A stretch of DNA of 64,000 nt from Mycobacterium sp. BK086 (GCA_004362315.1 SNWL01000010.1:62001-126000); one strand, 5' to 3'; counted from the first letter of the stretch, positions 34,864-44,180 are shown. Notes: generated by a model from the sequence alone, not told the origin. Program-made: numbers and translations.

Positions 34864-34988
34864 GGCGGGTGTAACGGGACCGTTTCACCCCGATCACCGG
34901 CAATTGCCACCAAACGCGACATGCGCCACGGATACCTGGATCTGCCCGCCATCCAGACGGGTCGCACCCCGCCCTCGCTCTGGTGGTG

Positions 34989-35717
34989 TCACATATAGCG
35001 TCCGCCGGTGACCTCCGCGACGGTCCCGGTCATGTAGGACGAGAGATCCGATGCATAGAACAGTGCCACGGAGGCGATTTCATCCGGTTCACCTGCGCGT
35101 TGCATGGGAACCTCAGCGAGTTTCTGGTCCCAGACGTGTACGGGCATCGCCTCGGTCATGGCCGTCCGGATCAGTCCCGGCTGGATCACGTTGACCCGCA
35201 CGCCGAGATGCGCCACTTCCTTGGCGGCCGCCTTGGACAGGCCGACGATACCGGCCTTGGCCGCCGAGTAGTTGGTCTGGCCGATGAACCCGACCTTGCC
35301 GGAGATGGACGACATGTTGATGATCGAGCCGCCCCCGGATTCCCGCATGACGGCGGCGGCGTGACGGGTGCCGTTCCAGCAGCCCCGCAGATGGACGGTG
35401 ACGACATCGTCGAACTGTTGCTCGGTCATTTTCCGCATGGTCGCGTCGCGGGTGATACCGGCGTTGTTCACCATGATGTCGACTGACTCGAATGCCCTCG
35501 TCGCGGCTCGCAGCAGTTCCGCCACATCCTCGGAACTGGCGACGTCGCAACCGACGCCGAGAGCGTTGGCCCCGAGCGACACTGCGGCTTCCTTGGCCAT
35601 GCTTTCGTCGAGGTCACCGATGACGATGCGGGCCCCGTGGTCGGCAAACCGGCGAGCGATCGCCAGCCCGATGCCTTGGGCGCCTCCGGTGATGACGGCG
35701 GTGCGTCCAGTGAGCAT
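34989..35717 (-). CDS. SDR family oxidoreductase (FabG-like)
   Basis: A 242-residue classical [41 protein letters not shown] and a GRYM C-terminus, very like FabG and 3-hydroxyacyl-CoA dehydrogenases. Start: ATG 35717 with AAAGGA 6 bp upstream; ATG 35732, overlapping the upstream stop as TGATG, is an alternative. It is the last gene of the operon acyl-CoA dehydrogenase-CoA transferase-SDR. Confidence 0.92.
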   Translation of the reverse strand: MLTGRTAVITGGAQGIGLAIARRFADHGARIVIGDLDESMAKEAAVSLGANALGVGCDVASSEDVAELLRAATRAFESVDIMVNNAGITRDATMRKMTEQQFDDVVTVHLRGCWNGTRHAAAVMRESGGGSIINMSSISGKVGFIGQTNYSAAKAGIVGLSKAAAKEVAHLGVRVNVIQPGLIRTAMTEAMPVHVWDQKLAEVPMQRAGEPDEIASVALFYASDLSSYMTGTVAEVTGGRYM

Positions 35718-35731
35718 GTCGAGTCCTTTCA

Positions 35732-36943
35732 TCAACGCTTCGTCGGCTGGAATCGCTCGGCCTGCCGGGCGACGCCACCGGCGAGGAGGGCGTCGGCGTC
35801 GGCGGCATCCAAGCCCGACTCGATGAGCAGCGAGTGGGTGTGTTGGCCGAGTGCGGGCACGTCCCCCATGCGTGCCTCGACATCGGCGAAGGTGGCGGGA
35901 GGCAACAGCGCTGCGACCGGAGCATGCTCGGTGCCGATGCTGCGCCAGCGGTCGCGCTGACGGAGCTGCGGGTGGTCGAGCACCTGCTCGAGGCCTTTGA
36001 CCTGTGCGGCAGGAACGCCTGCCGCCGCCAGTTGGGCGTCGAGGTCGGCGGCTGTCTGACGCTTCGTGTGCGAGGCCACGACCGCGTCGCATTCATGCCG
36101 GTTGCGGACTCGTGCCATGTTGGTCGCAAATCGCGGATCGTCGGCGAGTTGCGGTGCCCCGAATACCTCGGTGACCAGCGCACGCCAACCGCGGTCGTTC
36201 TGCACACCGATGAGAATTTCGCCGTCACTGGTCGGATAGGAATCGTAGGGAGCAATAGAGCTGTGGCTCAACCCCATTCGCGGCGGTTGGGCGCCAGTGC
36301 ACATCTGCGTGTACAGCGCGTGGCCCATCCATTCCACCGTCGCATCGAGCATAGCGACGTCGATGGTGGCACCCTCACCAGTCCGGCAGCGTCGCAGCAG
36401 CGCGGCCAGGACCGCCTGTGACGCGTACATGCCGGCGGCGATATCGGCGGTCGGGATGCCGGTCTTGACCGCCGCGTCGGACGTCCCGGTAATCGAGATG
36501 AGGCCGGCTTCGGCCTGGATGAGCATGTCGTAGGCCTTACGCTGTTCCAGCGGCCCGCCGCGGCCGAAACCGGACATGTTGACAGCGATCAATTCACCCC
36601 GCGTGCAACGCAGTTCGTCAGCGCCGAGTCCCAGCCGCTCGACAGCACCCGGCGCCAGATTCTGCAGGAAGACGTCAGCACTGTCGACCAAGCGCCGCAC
36701 GACGCCGCGGCCCTGGGCGGATTTGAGATCGACGGCCAAAGATTCCTTGCCGCGGTTGAGCCACACGAAGTGCGCCCCGGTGCCGTGGACGACGTGGTCG
36801 TAGCCGCGGGCCAGATCACCGCCGTCCGTACGTTCCACCTTGATCACCCGCGCGCCGAGGTCGGCGAGGTTGCGAGTGGCGAGGGGGGCAGCAACGGCCT
36901 GTTCGATCGCGACAACGGTGATCCCCTCGAGCGGCAGGGTCAC
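35732..36943 (-). CDS. CaiB/BaiF family CoA-transferase
   Basis: A 403-residue class III CoA-transferase: [43 protein letters not shown], and [13 protein letters not shown] holding the catalytic Asp. Its start overlaps the acyl-CoA dehydrogenase stop (ATGA at 36940-36943). It probably transfers CoA to the acid that the dehydrogenase then oxidises. The paralogue at 1-1118 is of the same family but clearly different. Confidence 0.93.
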   Translation of the reverse strand: MTLPLEGITVVAIEQAVAAPLATRNLADLGARVIKVERTDGGDLARGYDHVVHGTGAHFVWLNRGKESLAVDLKSAQGRGVVRRLVDSADVFLQNLAPGAVERLGLGADELRCTRGELIAVNMSGFGRGGPLEQRKAYDMLIQAEAGLISITGTSDAAVKTGIPTADIAAGMYASQAVLAALLRRCRTGEGATIDVAMLDATVEWMGHALYTQMCTGAQPPRMGLSHSSIAPYDSYPTSDGEILIGVQNDRGWRALVTEVFGAPQLADDPRFATNMARVRNRHECDAVVASHTKRQTAADLDAQLAAAGVPAAQVKGLEQVLDHPQLRQRDRWRSIGTEHAPVAALLPPATFADVEARMGDVPALGQHTHSLLIESGLDAADADALLAGGVARQAERFQPTKR

Positions 36944-38118
36944 GACGCGCTCCGCTGTGCCTGGCGGACCAGCCCCCCGCCGATGATCAGGCGCTGGATT
37001 TCACTCGTCCCCTCGTAGAGTCGCATCAGTCGAACGTCCCGATAGATTCGCTCGACGGCCACCTCGCGCATGTATCCCGCCCCGCCGTGGACCTGGACCG
37101 CCAAATCGGCTGTCCTTCCTGCCATTTCGGTGCAGTACAGCTTGGCCGCCGACGGCGCGATGCGCCGGTCTTCGCCGGTGACGTAGAGCCTGGCAGCCTC
37201 GCGGACCAACGACCGGCCCGCGAGCACCCCCGTCTGCTGGTCGGCGATCATCGCCTGAACGAGTTGGAAATTCCCGATCGGGGTGCCGCCCTGGGTCGCG
37301 GTCGCCGCGTAGGCGACCGATTCGTCGAGTGCGCGTCGCGCGCAGCCGACGGCCAAGGCAGCCATATGGATGCGGCCGCGCGCCAATGATGTCATTGCGG
37401 CCCGGTAGCCGATGTCGCCGTCACCGCCGACCAGCGCCTCGGGCCCTACGCGCACTTCGGTGAACGTGACATCAGCGGTGCGCGACCCCTCCTGGCCCAT
37501 CTTGGCGTCCTTGCTACCGATGGTGATGCCGGGCACCCCTGCGGGCACCAGGAAAACCGCGATGCCGGTGCTGTTCTGGGTCGCCGCGGCGGTGCGCGCG
37601 AACACCACGAACAGGCCGGCCTCGGTGGCGTTGGTGATGAACTGCTTGTTGCCGTTGATGCGCCAGCCGTCCCCGTCGGGCGTCGCGGTGGTCTTGAGGC
37701 CCGCGGGGTTGGATCCGGCGCCGGGCTCCGTGAGTGCGAACGACGCCACGATGTCGCCCGAGGCGATTCCAGGCAGCCAGTGCGCCTTCTGCTCATCGGT
37801 ACCGAACCCGACCAGAACCTGACCAGCAATCCCGTTGTTAGTGCCGAACATCGACCGCAGGGCAAGCGACGTGTAGCCCAGTTCCATGGCCACCTCGGCA
37901 TCCTGCACGAGGTCGAGGCCCAGGCCGCCCCACTCCTGCGGGATCGCATAGCCAAACAGCCCCATCTCGGCCGCCCGCGCCCGCAGGTCGGCCGGGATGG
38001 CGTCGGTCGTCATGATCTCCGACTCGCGCGGCATCACCTTCGTGGCGACGAACACAGAGATCTGTTTGAGGACGTCGCTGAAGACATCATCGGGGACGTC
38101 GGGATTGCCGGTGTACAT
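36940..38118 (-). CDS. Acyl-CoA dehydrogenase
   Basis: A 392-residue acyl-CoA dehydrogenase: FALTEPGAGSNPAGLKT, QFITNATEAGLFVVFA, and the C-terminal LMRLYEGTSEIQRLIIGG with the catalytic Glu of the classic short/medium-chain class, so it is a self-sufficient homotetramer type. Start: ATG 38118 (MYTGNPDVPDDVFSD); an in-frame start far upstream at 38319 would run into the LysR promoter. First gene of the three-gene operon, divergent from LysR. Confidence 0.93.
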   Translation of the reverse strand: MYTGNPDVPDDVFSDVLKQISVFVATKVMPRESEIMTTDAIPADLRARAAEMGLFGYAIPQEWGGLGLDLVQDAEVAMELGYTSLALRSMFGTNNGIAGQVLVGFGTDEQKAHWLPGIASGDIVASFALTEPGAGSNPAGLKTTATPDGDGWRINGNKQFITNATEAGLFVVFARTAAATQNSTGIAVFLVPAGVPGITIGSKDAKMGQEGSRTADVTFTEVRVGPEALVGGDGDIGYRAAMTSLARGRIHMAALAVGCARRALDESVAYAATATQGGTPIGNFQLVQAMIADQQTGVLAGRSLVREAARLYVTGEDRRIAPSAAKLYCTEMAGRTADLAVQVHGGAGYMREVAVERIYRDVRLMRLYEGTSEIQRLIIGGGLVRQAQRSAS

Positions 38119-38139
38119 GCGATCACTATGACCCCATTG

Positions 38140-38156
38140 ATTAGTGACAGTCCAAT
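38140..38156. promoter_or_regulatory. Candidate LysR box, ATT-N11-AAT
   Basis: ATT-N11-AAT dyad fitting the T-N11-A rule, between the divergent acyl-CoA dehydrogenase and LysR genes. A second dyad CCAAT-N5-ATTGG lies at 38152-38166. Typical layout of a LysR activator next to its target operon. Confidence 0.5.
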
Positions 38157-38228
38157 ACCTAATTGGTCGCTCTGTATTACCCTGTGAACAATAATCTGGC
38201 CGATCAGTGGGATACGAGGTACCAGGGC

Positions 38229-39146
38229 ATGGACATCGACCAGCTTCGCTCGTTCCTTGCCGTAGCCGAGGAGCTGCACTTCGGCCGCGCCGCAGAGCGA
38301 TTGCACGTCGCCCAGCCACCGTTGAGCCGGACGATCAAACAACTGGAGCGCGAGCTGGGCACCCGGTTGTTCGATCGCAACACCCGCTCTGTCCGGTTGA
38401 CGTCGTCGGGGCACGCTCTAGTGGACCCCGCCAAGGACGTCCTTGAGGCGCTGCGTCGCGCCCGCACCGCGGTCGAATCGGCCGACCACGGCGAGGTGGG
38501 AACGGTGCGCATCGCCTTTGCCGGTGTGTCGACACACCCGCTGATAGCCCGGCTCGCGCGGGCGGTGCGCTCACAGCGACCGGGGATCGTGCTGGAGATG
38601 TCCAGCCAGAATTTCGCACAGCCCGCGATGAAACGCCTGCTTGCCGGCGAGATCGACATCGCGCTGGGCCGTTGGGATGTCATCCCGGCTGACGTGGAGG
38701 CACGCATCGTGATGCGCGACGCACTAGTCCTGGCGGTACCGGACACCCACGCCCTGGCCAGCGCGCACCGCCTGTCGCTATCGCAGATTTCCTCGGACGC
38801 CTTCGTGACGCTGCCTCCGCACGAAGGCTCCGTGCTCCCCGACCGATTGCGCCGCCTGGCCCGTGCCAGCGGGTTCGTCGCCGATGTGGTCCAGGTGGCA
38901 CCAGACACGCAGACTGCTTTGGCCCTGGTCAGCGCGCAGGTCGGCAACCACCTGACGCTGGCATCGGTGGCACGCAATGTCACCGACCCTCATGTGGTGT
39001 TCATCCCGCTCGACGAATCGGTTCCCGCGGCCGGCGATGTCCACCTGCGCGCGGCGTGGCGGCGCGACGACGACGCCCCCGCGCTGCGCGCGGTCCTGCA
39101 CGAGTTGTCCGTCCTCGAAGACACCGCATCGTTGGCGGTCGAATAA
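38229..39146 (+). CDS. LysR family transcriptional regulator
   Basis: A 305-residue LysR protein: MDIDQLRSFLAVAEELHFGRAAERLHVAQPPLSRTIKQLERELGTRLF is a textbook LTTR HTH, followed by a periplasmic-binding-like effector domain (GTVRIAFAGVSTHPLI). Start ATG 38229. Divergent from the acyl-CoA dehydrogenase operon, which is its likely target. Confidence 0.93.
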   Translation: MDIDQLRSFLAVAEELHFGRAAERLHVAQPPLSRTIKQLERELGTRLFDRNTRSVRLTSSGHALVDPAKDVLEALRRARTAVESADHGEVGTVRIAFAGVSTHPLIARLARAVRSQRPGIVLEMSSQNFAQPAMKRLLAGEIDIALGRWDVIPADVEARIVMRDALVLAVPDTHALASAHRLSLSQISSDAFVTLPPHEGSVLPDRLRRLARASGFVADVVQVAPDTQTALALVSAQVGNHLTLASVARNVTDPHVVFIPLDESVPAAGDVHLRAAWRRDDDAPALRAVLHELSVLEDTASLAVE

Positions 39147-39439
39147 ATCACCCGAGCGTGACATCACGACACGCCTCTCCCAGCCGACTGCCGTCTAGTA
39201 CCGACTTCCCCGAGGCATAACCAGCAGCGCCACTGCCATTTATTGCTCGGCGAGGTGTTAGGTCTGCCATCCGCGCAATTGGGGCTCGCGGGGGGAGTGT
39301 GAATCACATTCTCCAGACAGTGTGGTGTAGTCCTTCTGCGACAAGGGAATTCAACTCCGCCGCACGGGCAAGCGTCGGTCGCGGCGACGTCAGCTCGGCG
39401 CCACGGTCCCACCTGCAACGGCATAGCTGGATTCACTAA
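39147..39439. other. Intergenic stretch, no gene seen
   Basis: About 290 bp between the LysR stop and the operator cluster of the methyltransferase pair. No coding frame with a ribosome-binding site and no clear hairpin noticed. Confidence 0.4.
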
Positions 39440-39530
39440 ATGGCACATAGACTGCCAGTTATGGTAGTGTCGGGAAAACCACGAACTGACAGTGGTGTGT
39501 CACGATGGTCTGCCTGGCACCGCAGTGACA
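39440..39530. promoter_or_regulatory. Cluster of three TGNCA dyads upstream of the methyltransferase pair
   Basis: TGGCA-N7-TGCCA (39440-39456), TGACA GTGGTG TGTCA (39487-39502, perfect dyad) and TGGCA CCGCAG TGACA (39515-39530, one mismatched pair). They lie 49-139 bp before the methyltransferase ATG at 39579 and share the half-site pattern seen in the catabolic region. Confidence 0.5.
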
Positions 39531-39578
39531 CCACTGTCGTTGATCCGCACCAGCAGCAATAGACAAGGACGGTCGTTG

Positions 39579-40520
39579 ATGGCACGTACCGATGGCGATT
39601 CCTGGGATCTCGCGTCCAGCGTCGGGGCAACGGCAACTATGGTTGCCACCGCCAGGGCAATGGCGGCCTGCGCCGAGCACCCGCTGATCACCGATCCCTA
39701 CGCCGAACCGCTGGTTCGAGCCGTGGGCATCGACGTGCTGGCCCGCTTGGCCAACGGCGATCTCACCCTCGAAGAACTCAGCGACGCCGCCGGTGACGAG
39801 CTCCGGCGGCTGGCACAGGGCATGGCCGTGCGCACCTTGTTCTTCGACGACTTCTTCCTCGCCGCCACCCGATCGGGTATCGCTCAGGTGGTCATCCTGG
39901 CGTCGGGCCTCGATGCGCGTGCCTATCGACTCTCCTGGCCCGTCGGCACCACGGTCTACGAGATCGATCTGCCCAACGTCATCGAGTTCAAGACCCACAC
40001 CCTCGCTGCGGTTGGCGCGGTGCCCACGGCCGAGCACCGCACCGTGGCGGTCGACCTACGCTCCGACTGGTCGACCGCGCTCACGGACGCCGGCTTCGAC
40101 CCCACCCAGCCGACGGCGTGGAGCGCCGAAGGGCTGCTCAGTTATCTCCCGCCGGCTGCCCAGGACCAGCTCCTGGACACCATCACTGCGTTGTCGGCGT
40201 CGGGCAGCCGGTTGTCCACCGACAGCGTCCCGGTGCCCGAGGGGGTCGACGAACAGCACATGAGACGACGCATGCAGCAGACGACCCAGCAATGGCGCGA
40301 TCTAGGTGTCGATCTCGACTTCAACGAGCTGGTGTATTTCGGTGACCGCACCCCGGCCACCACCTATCTGGGCCGTCATGGCTGGCAGGTGAGCGCCAGC
40401 ACCTACAACGAGTTGTTCGCCGCGCACGGCCTGCCAATCCTTGACGAGAAGGAAGCCGCTGGCTTTGCCGATACGCAATACATCAGCGCCACACTGCTGT
40501 CCGCGGACCCTAAGCCATGA
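39579..40520 (+). CDS. Class I SAM-dependent methyltransferase, LCM family (TIGR00027-type)
   Basis: A 313-residue methyltransferase: MARTDGDSWDLASSVGATATMVATARA is the hallmark N-terminus of the large mycobacterial family of putative SAM methyltransferases (leucine carboxyl methyltransferase fold). The SAM-binding core is VVILASGLDARAYRL...TVYEID. Substrates of this family are mostly unknown. Start ATG 39579 with AAGGA about 9 bp upstream. It overlaps the next methyltransferase by 4 bp (ATGA). Confidence 0.92.
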   Translation: MARTDGDSWDLASSVGATATMVATARAMAACAEHPLITDPYAEPLVRAVGIDVLARLANGDLTLEELSDAAGDELRRLAQGMAVRTLFFDDFFLAATRSGIAQVVILASGLDARAYRLSWPVGTTVYEIDLPNVIEFKTHTLAAVGAVPTAEHRTVAVDLRSDWSTALTDAGFDPTQPTAWSAEGLLSYLPPAAQDQLLDTITALSASGSRLSTDSVPVPEGVDEQHMRRRMQQTTQQWRDLGVDLDFNELVYFGDRTPATTYLGRHGWQVSASTYNELFAAHGLPILDEKEAAGFADTQYISATLLSADPKP

Positions 40521-41425
40521 CCCGCACCGAGGGCGACAGCTGGGATCTGGCCTCCGGTGTCGGTGCCACCGCGACCCTCGTCGCGGTAGGACGAGCGCTC
40601 GCCAGCACCGAACACGACGCGCTCATCCACGATCCGTTCGCTGCGCCACTGGTGCGCGCGGTGGGCGTCGACTACTTCACCAGGCTCCTCGCCGGCGGCA
40701 CCGTGGACCCGGCGTCGCCGCAAGGCACCGTCGACATATCCGGTCTGATCACACCGGTGATGGCCGTGCGAACCCGCTTCTTCGACGACTACTGCCTGGC
40801 CGCCGATGCGACGGGTATCCGTCAAGTAGTCATCTTGGCCTCCGGGCTGGACTCGCGGCCCTACCGGATTGGGTGGTCAGCGGGCACCGTCGTCTACGAA
40901 ATCGACAAACCGGAGGTTATTGGGTTCAAGACCGAGACCATGGAGTCGATCGGCGCGATCCCCACCGCCCAACGGTGCGCGGTGGCCATCGACCTCCGCG
41001 AAGACTGGCCTGCAGCGCTGCGCCGCAGCGGATTTGACGCCGACGCGCCTACCACATGGCTCGCCGAAGGGCTCGTGATGTATTTGCCCCATGAGAGCCA
41101 AGACCGGCTCTTCGACTCCATCACCGCGCTCAGCGCGCCCGGCAGTCAGCTGGCAACCGACTACCACCCGGACGGCGGGGCCGGCGTTGGCGGGGCCACC
41201 GCGCACGTCACTCACCCGGTGGAGGGCCAGGGCTTCGGGATGAACGCGTCCACGCTGTTCTATCCCGGTCCACGCAAGCCGGTAGCGGACTACCTCGTCC
41301 GACACGGCTGGCACGCGGTCCAGTACAGCAGGGCCGAGCTGTTCGACTCGTATGGACGTACGCTTCCGGCCACTGATGTTTTTGCACCGCTGAGCAATTC
41401 GCTGACGGTCGTGGCCACGCGGTAG
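40517..41425 (+). CDS. Class I SAM-dependent methyltransferase, LCM family, tandem paralogue
   Basis: A 302-residue paralogue of the preceding gene: MTRTEGDSWDLASGVGATATLVAVGRA, VVILASGLDSRPYRI, VVYEID. ATGA overlap with the upstream gene shows co-translation. The C-terminal half differs more (NASTLFYPGPRKPVADYLVRHGW), so the two enzymes may differ in substrate or form a heterodimer. It converges on the TetR gene. Confidence 0.92.
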   Translation: MTRTEGDSWDLASGVGATATLVAVGRALASTEHDALIHDPFAAPLVRAVGVDYFTRLLAGGTVDPASPQGTVDISGLITPVMAVRTRFFDDYCLAADATGIRQVVILASGLDSRPYRIGWSAGTVVYEIDKPEVIGFKTETMESIGAIPTAQRCAVAIDLREDWPAALRRSGFDADAPTTWLAEGLVMYLPHESQDRLFDSITALSAPGSQLATDYHPDGGAGVGGATAHVTHPVEGQGFGMNASTLFYPGPRKPVADYLVRHGWHAVQYSRAELFDSYGRTLPATDVFAPLSNSLTVVATR

Positions 41426-41445
41426 CGAGCGGGACACGCTCACGC

Positions 41446-42075
41446 TCACATGGGCCAGCTACCCCGCCGGGGCAACTCGATCTGTTTCGCCGGGGGTGGA
41501 AGGGGGATCGTCGGGTCGGAGGCGAGGCCCTCGAGGATGATGGCCAGATACCGCTGCCAGCCGTCAGTGCCGGGGCCAAGGGTCGAAACCACCCCGAACA
41601 TCATTGCCATGATCCTCGGCAGATCCTCAGCGACCAGGTCGTCACGAATCTGGCCACTGCGCTGAGCGCGGCACACCAGTTCGTTCAGCGAGTCATAGAA
41701 TCGCTGGGCCGACTCAACAGGTAGCGCGCCGACGCTCCTGGCGGCAGCCAACAGATTGAACTCTCGGGCAGACAGCCTCAACGAGGCCTCCATCAGATTC
41801 TGCAACCCACGCCGCGGATCATCCTCTGCGAGTGCCTTTTCGATTGCCGGCGTCAGGTCTTCGACGACGCAAAAGTCGAGCGCGGCCCGAACGAGGTGCT
41901 CCTTGGTGGGAAAATGCCGGTAAAGGGTCCGGGCCCCGACGCCGGCGAAGCGTGCGACCTCGTCCAACGGCGCATCGGGCCCGCGCTCGGCGTAGACGCG
42001 GCTCGCAGCGCGCAGGATGCGTCCGACGTTGCGGACCGCATCGGCGCGCAGTCGTCGGTCGCTGGCGGTGGTCAT
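41446..42075 (-). CDS. TetR/AcrR family transcriptional regulator, candidate regulator of the TGNCA-dyad regulon
   Basis: A 209-residue TetR protein; HTH NVGRILRAASRVYAERGPDAPLDEVARFAGVGARTLYRHFPTKEHLVRAAL at residues of about 15-65, with a TetR_C-like ligand domain. Its own promoter region holds CGGCA-N6-TGCCA inside a longer near-palindrome (42090-42112), so autoregulation through this dyad is likely. Because the same dyad precedes many operons in the window, this is the best in-window candidate for a shared repressor. That link is inference from site similarity. Confidence 0.9.
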   Translation of the reverse strand: MTTASDRRLRADAVRNVGRILRAASRVYAERGPDAPLDEVARFAGVGARTLYRHFPTKEHLVRAALDFCVVEDLTPAIEKALAEDDPRRGLQNLMEASLRLSAREFNLLAAARSVGALPVESAQRFYDSLNELVCRAQRSGQIRDDLVAEDLPRIMAMMFGVVSTLGPGTDGWQRYLAIILEGLASDPTIPLPPPAKQIELPRRGSWPM

Positions 42076-42092
42076 CCGGCGATGCTACCAAC

Positions 42093-42108
42093 CGGCAGTT
42101 GGCTGCCA
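42093..42108. promoter_or_regulatory. TetR operator, CGGCA-N6-TGCCA within a longer palindrome
   Basis: CGGCA GTTGGC TGCCA, with outer arms CAAC and GTTG making 9 of 10 positions per arm match. It is 17 bp upstream of the TetR start at 42075. Confidence 0.6.
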
Positions 42109-42218
42109 GTTGAGTTGATCTCGGGCTCGGGCGAAGTCACTGACGTCGGTTGCGCAGTGTCCGTCGGCGCGGGGCCGGCGGCGTCCAACGCTGGCCCGCG
42201 TCCTGCGACACCGGCCCG

Positions 42219-43952
42219 TCACAGCGAGGTCTCACCCGTGTCCAGGCCGAGCAGGCGGAGCCGTCGATACAGCGTCGTTCGGCCCATACCGAGTAATGCG
42301 GCAGCTTCGGACTTGTTGCCCGATGCCGCGTCGAGTGCCTTGATGATCGCGTCCCGCTCGGCGGCCTCGAGCAGGGTCAGGTGACGTCGGGGCGGCGCTT
42401 GCTGCAAATGGCGCGGGAGGTGGCGGCGCTCGATCACCGACGTCGGTACCTGCTTGACCACCGTCGCCAAAGTCTGGACCAGCTCGGTCAGGTTGCCCGG
42501 CCAACCCCACTGAACGAACGACTGCAGTGCCGCAGGGGACATGGTGTGCCGGCCGGTGGGATCAACGCGATCGAGCACCCGTTTCACCAGTGCCGGTATG
42601 CGCTCTGGCGTGGCAGACAACGGTTGGGTGCTTGCCGCGTAACCGATCTCGTCAAGCACGTTGGACACCGAGACGCAGCACCGATCCCGGTCGGCGGTGA
42701 CCATCAGCGCACTGCTGCGCTGACCCGCAATCGACGCGGCGAGATGCTCCCTCAACAGGGCGGCGGCGTGCTCGGCGTCGGCCTCAGGGATGTTCTCAGC
42801 GCGACGCAGGAGGACATCAGTTCCGTTGCGGAGCAGTTCTTGTGCGGCGTCCCAGGCCGTCGCCTGTGACGGATTGACGACGATCTCCTCGAATCGCTGG
42901 CCACTGGGGCGCGCCGGACGCAGAGATTGCGCACGGGTGGCACGCCCGGATCCCGCTGGACCCTCGACCACCACCACCGAAGGTGTGCCTTGCGCGTCGG
43001 TCGTCACGATCGACGACCGGACTCCAGAGTCGGGACTGGCGTCAACGGCGCGGCTCATAACGGGTTCGAGATCGGCGAAGTGCAAGACGAAGTGGGTTCT
43101 GGTTCCGTCGATTACCCTGCGCGCCAACACCTCCACCGTCGTGCCGTCGGGTTGTAGACGCAGTGTCCTCGCTGCCGTCCAGTCGTGGCTGTTGAGCAGT
43201 TCCCACAACATGACATGCGATGTCACGTCGATATAGGGCAGACCGGGCGTGTTGGCCAGGATCGACTCGCTGTCCATGACGACGGTCGGGCGTTGAGAGT
43301 TGGTGAAGCGGGTAAACGACATCGCCAGAGCGAGATCCTGCGGACGCGCGGAGCTTCGGAGACGTTCCTCGATCTGCTGCCCGATCTCACGGGTGAGCGA
43401 CAACATCAGTGGGTTCGCCGACTCGATCGGGCCGCCAAGGGATATCGATCCGATCACCGAACCCGACGGCGTGCACACCGGCGCCGCCGCACAGGCCAGT
43501 GTGGCCAGCGCATCGTTGTAGTGCTGACTGCCGGAGATGAGCAGGGCCCGTTTCTCCACCATGGAGGTCCCCAGGCCGTTGGTACCGATCGAATCCTCGG
43601 AGTAGTCGAATCCTTCCGCGGCATGCACCCGGTCCAGCCGCCGCCGCGCGGTGCCGTCGCTGGCGCGACGGGCCACGATCGCGCCGCTGCGGTCGCTGAG
43701 AAACAGGGTGGTCCCGGTGTCGGCCAGATGTGACTGCCAGCGGTCGAGCACCGGGTCCGCCGCGCGACGCAGGATCGAGTCGGTGTCGATCTCGGTGCAA
43801 CGCTGCGCAGGGTTGGCGCCGTCAGCACGCATACTGATGGATCGACGCCAGCTGCGGACGATGAGGTCAGGGACGACTCCGTCGGTGCGAACATCGCCCA
43901 GCAGGCCGACACGCATCAGCTCCTGACGGACCTGCCGCACTTCGTCGGACAT
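42219..43952 (-). CDS. GAF/Fis-type transcriptional regulator (AcoR/MimR-like) with degenerate AAA+ domain
   Basis: A 577-residue regulator. The N-terminal sensor part (residues of about 60-215) is GAF-like (DTGTTLFLSDRSGAIVARR, GTNGLGTSM, GSQHYNDALATLACAAAPV). A central region resembles AAA+ of sigma-54 activators, but the Walker A reads GPAGSGRAT with Arg for Lys, the Walker B acidic pair and the GAFTGA loop are missing. The C-terminus is a Fis HTH (AIIKALDAASGNKSEAAALLGMGRTTLYRRLRLLG). Such proteins (AcoR, MimR) activate ketone, diol or alkane oxidation operons in actinobacteria, which lack sigma-54. Start ATG 43952 with GGGAG 6 bp upstream. Confidence 0.88.
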   Translation of the reverse strand: MSDEVRQVRQELMRVGLLGDVRTDGVVPDLIVRSWRRSISMRADGANPAQRCTEIDTDSILRRAADPVLDRWQSHLADTGTTLFLSDRSGAIVARRASDGTARRRLDRVHAAEGFDYSEDSIGTNGLGTSMVEKRALLISGSQHYNDALATLACAAAPVCTPSGSVIGSISLGGPIESANPLMLSLTREIGQQIEERLRSSARPQDLALAMSFTRFTNSQRPTVVMDSESILANTPGLPYIDVTSHVMLWELLNSHDWTAARTLRLQPDGTTVEVLARRVIDGTRTHFVLHFADLEPVMSRAVDASPDSGVRSSIVTTDAQGTPSVVVVEGPAGSGRATRAQSLRPARPSGQRFEEIVVNPSQATAWDAAQELLRNGTDVLLRRAENIPEADAEHAAALLREHLAASIAGQRSSALMVTADRDRCCVSVSNVLDEIGYAASTQPLSATPERIPALVKRVLDRVDPTGRHTMSPAALQSFVQWGWPGNLTELVQTLATVVKQVPTSVIERRHLPRHLQQAPPRRHLTLLEAAERDAIIKALDAASGNKSEAAALLGMGRTTLYRRLRLLGLDTGETSL

Positions 43953-44075
43953 ATCGTGCTCCCTCACCGAGGCCGGTTAAGGCCACTGTGCGCCGAACGC
44001 TCGAGAAACTCCAATACATAATTCGCACCGCACTATTGCGTCCTGAGTATCAATCGTGGCCGGTCGGTGTGGTGC

Positions 44076-44100
44076 GCGGTGTTCCAAAACAGAACACCGC
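44076..44100. promoter_or_regulatory. Candidate upstream activator site, GCGGTGTTC-N7-GAACACCGC
   Basis: Perfect inverted repeat with 9-bp arms and a 7-bp spacer, about 80 bp before the monooxygenase start and 124 bp from the regulator start. A weaker GGTGT/ACACC dyad follows near 44107-44122. Position and symmetry fit the binding site of the divergent GAF/Fis regulator. Confidence 0.7.
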
Positions 44101-44180
44101 AGGTGGTGGTGTCTCCGCACACCATGGTGCCAGGAAAGTGAACTGCACCACACCGGTGCTGCAAACCAAGGAGCACTCTC

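Noticed and set aside
35718..36092. N-terminal extension of the SDR up to 36092
   Set aside because: Arg/Pro-rich sequence that is the shadow of the overlapping CoA-transferase gene; ATG 35717 has its own AAAGGA.
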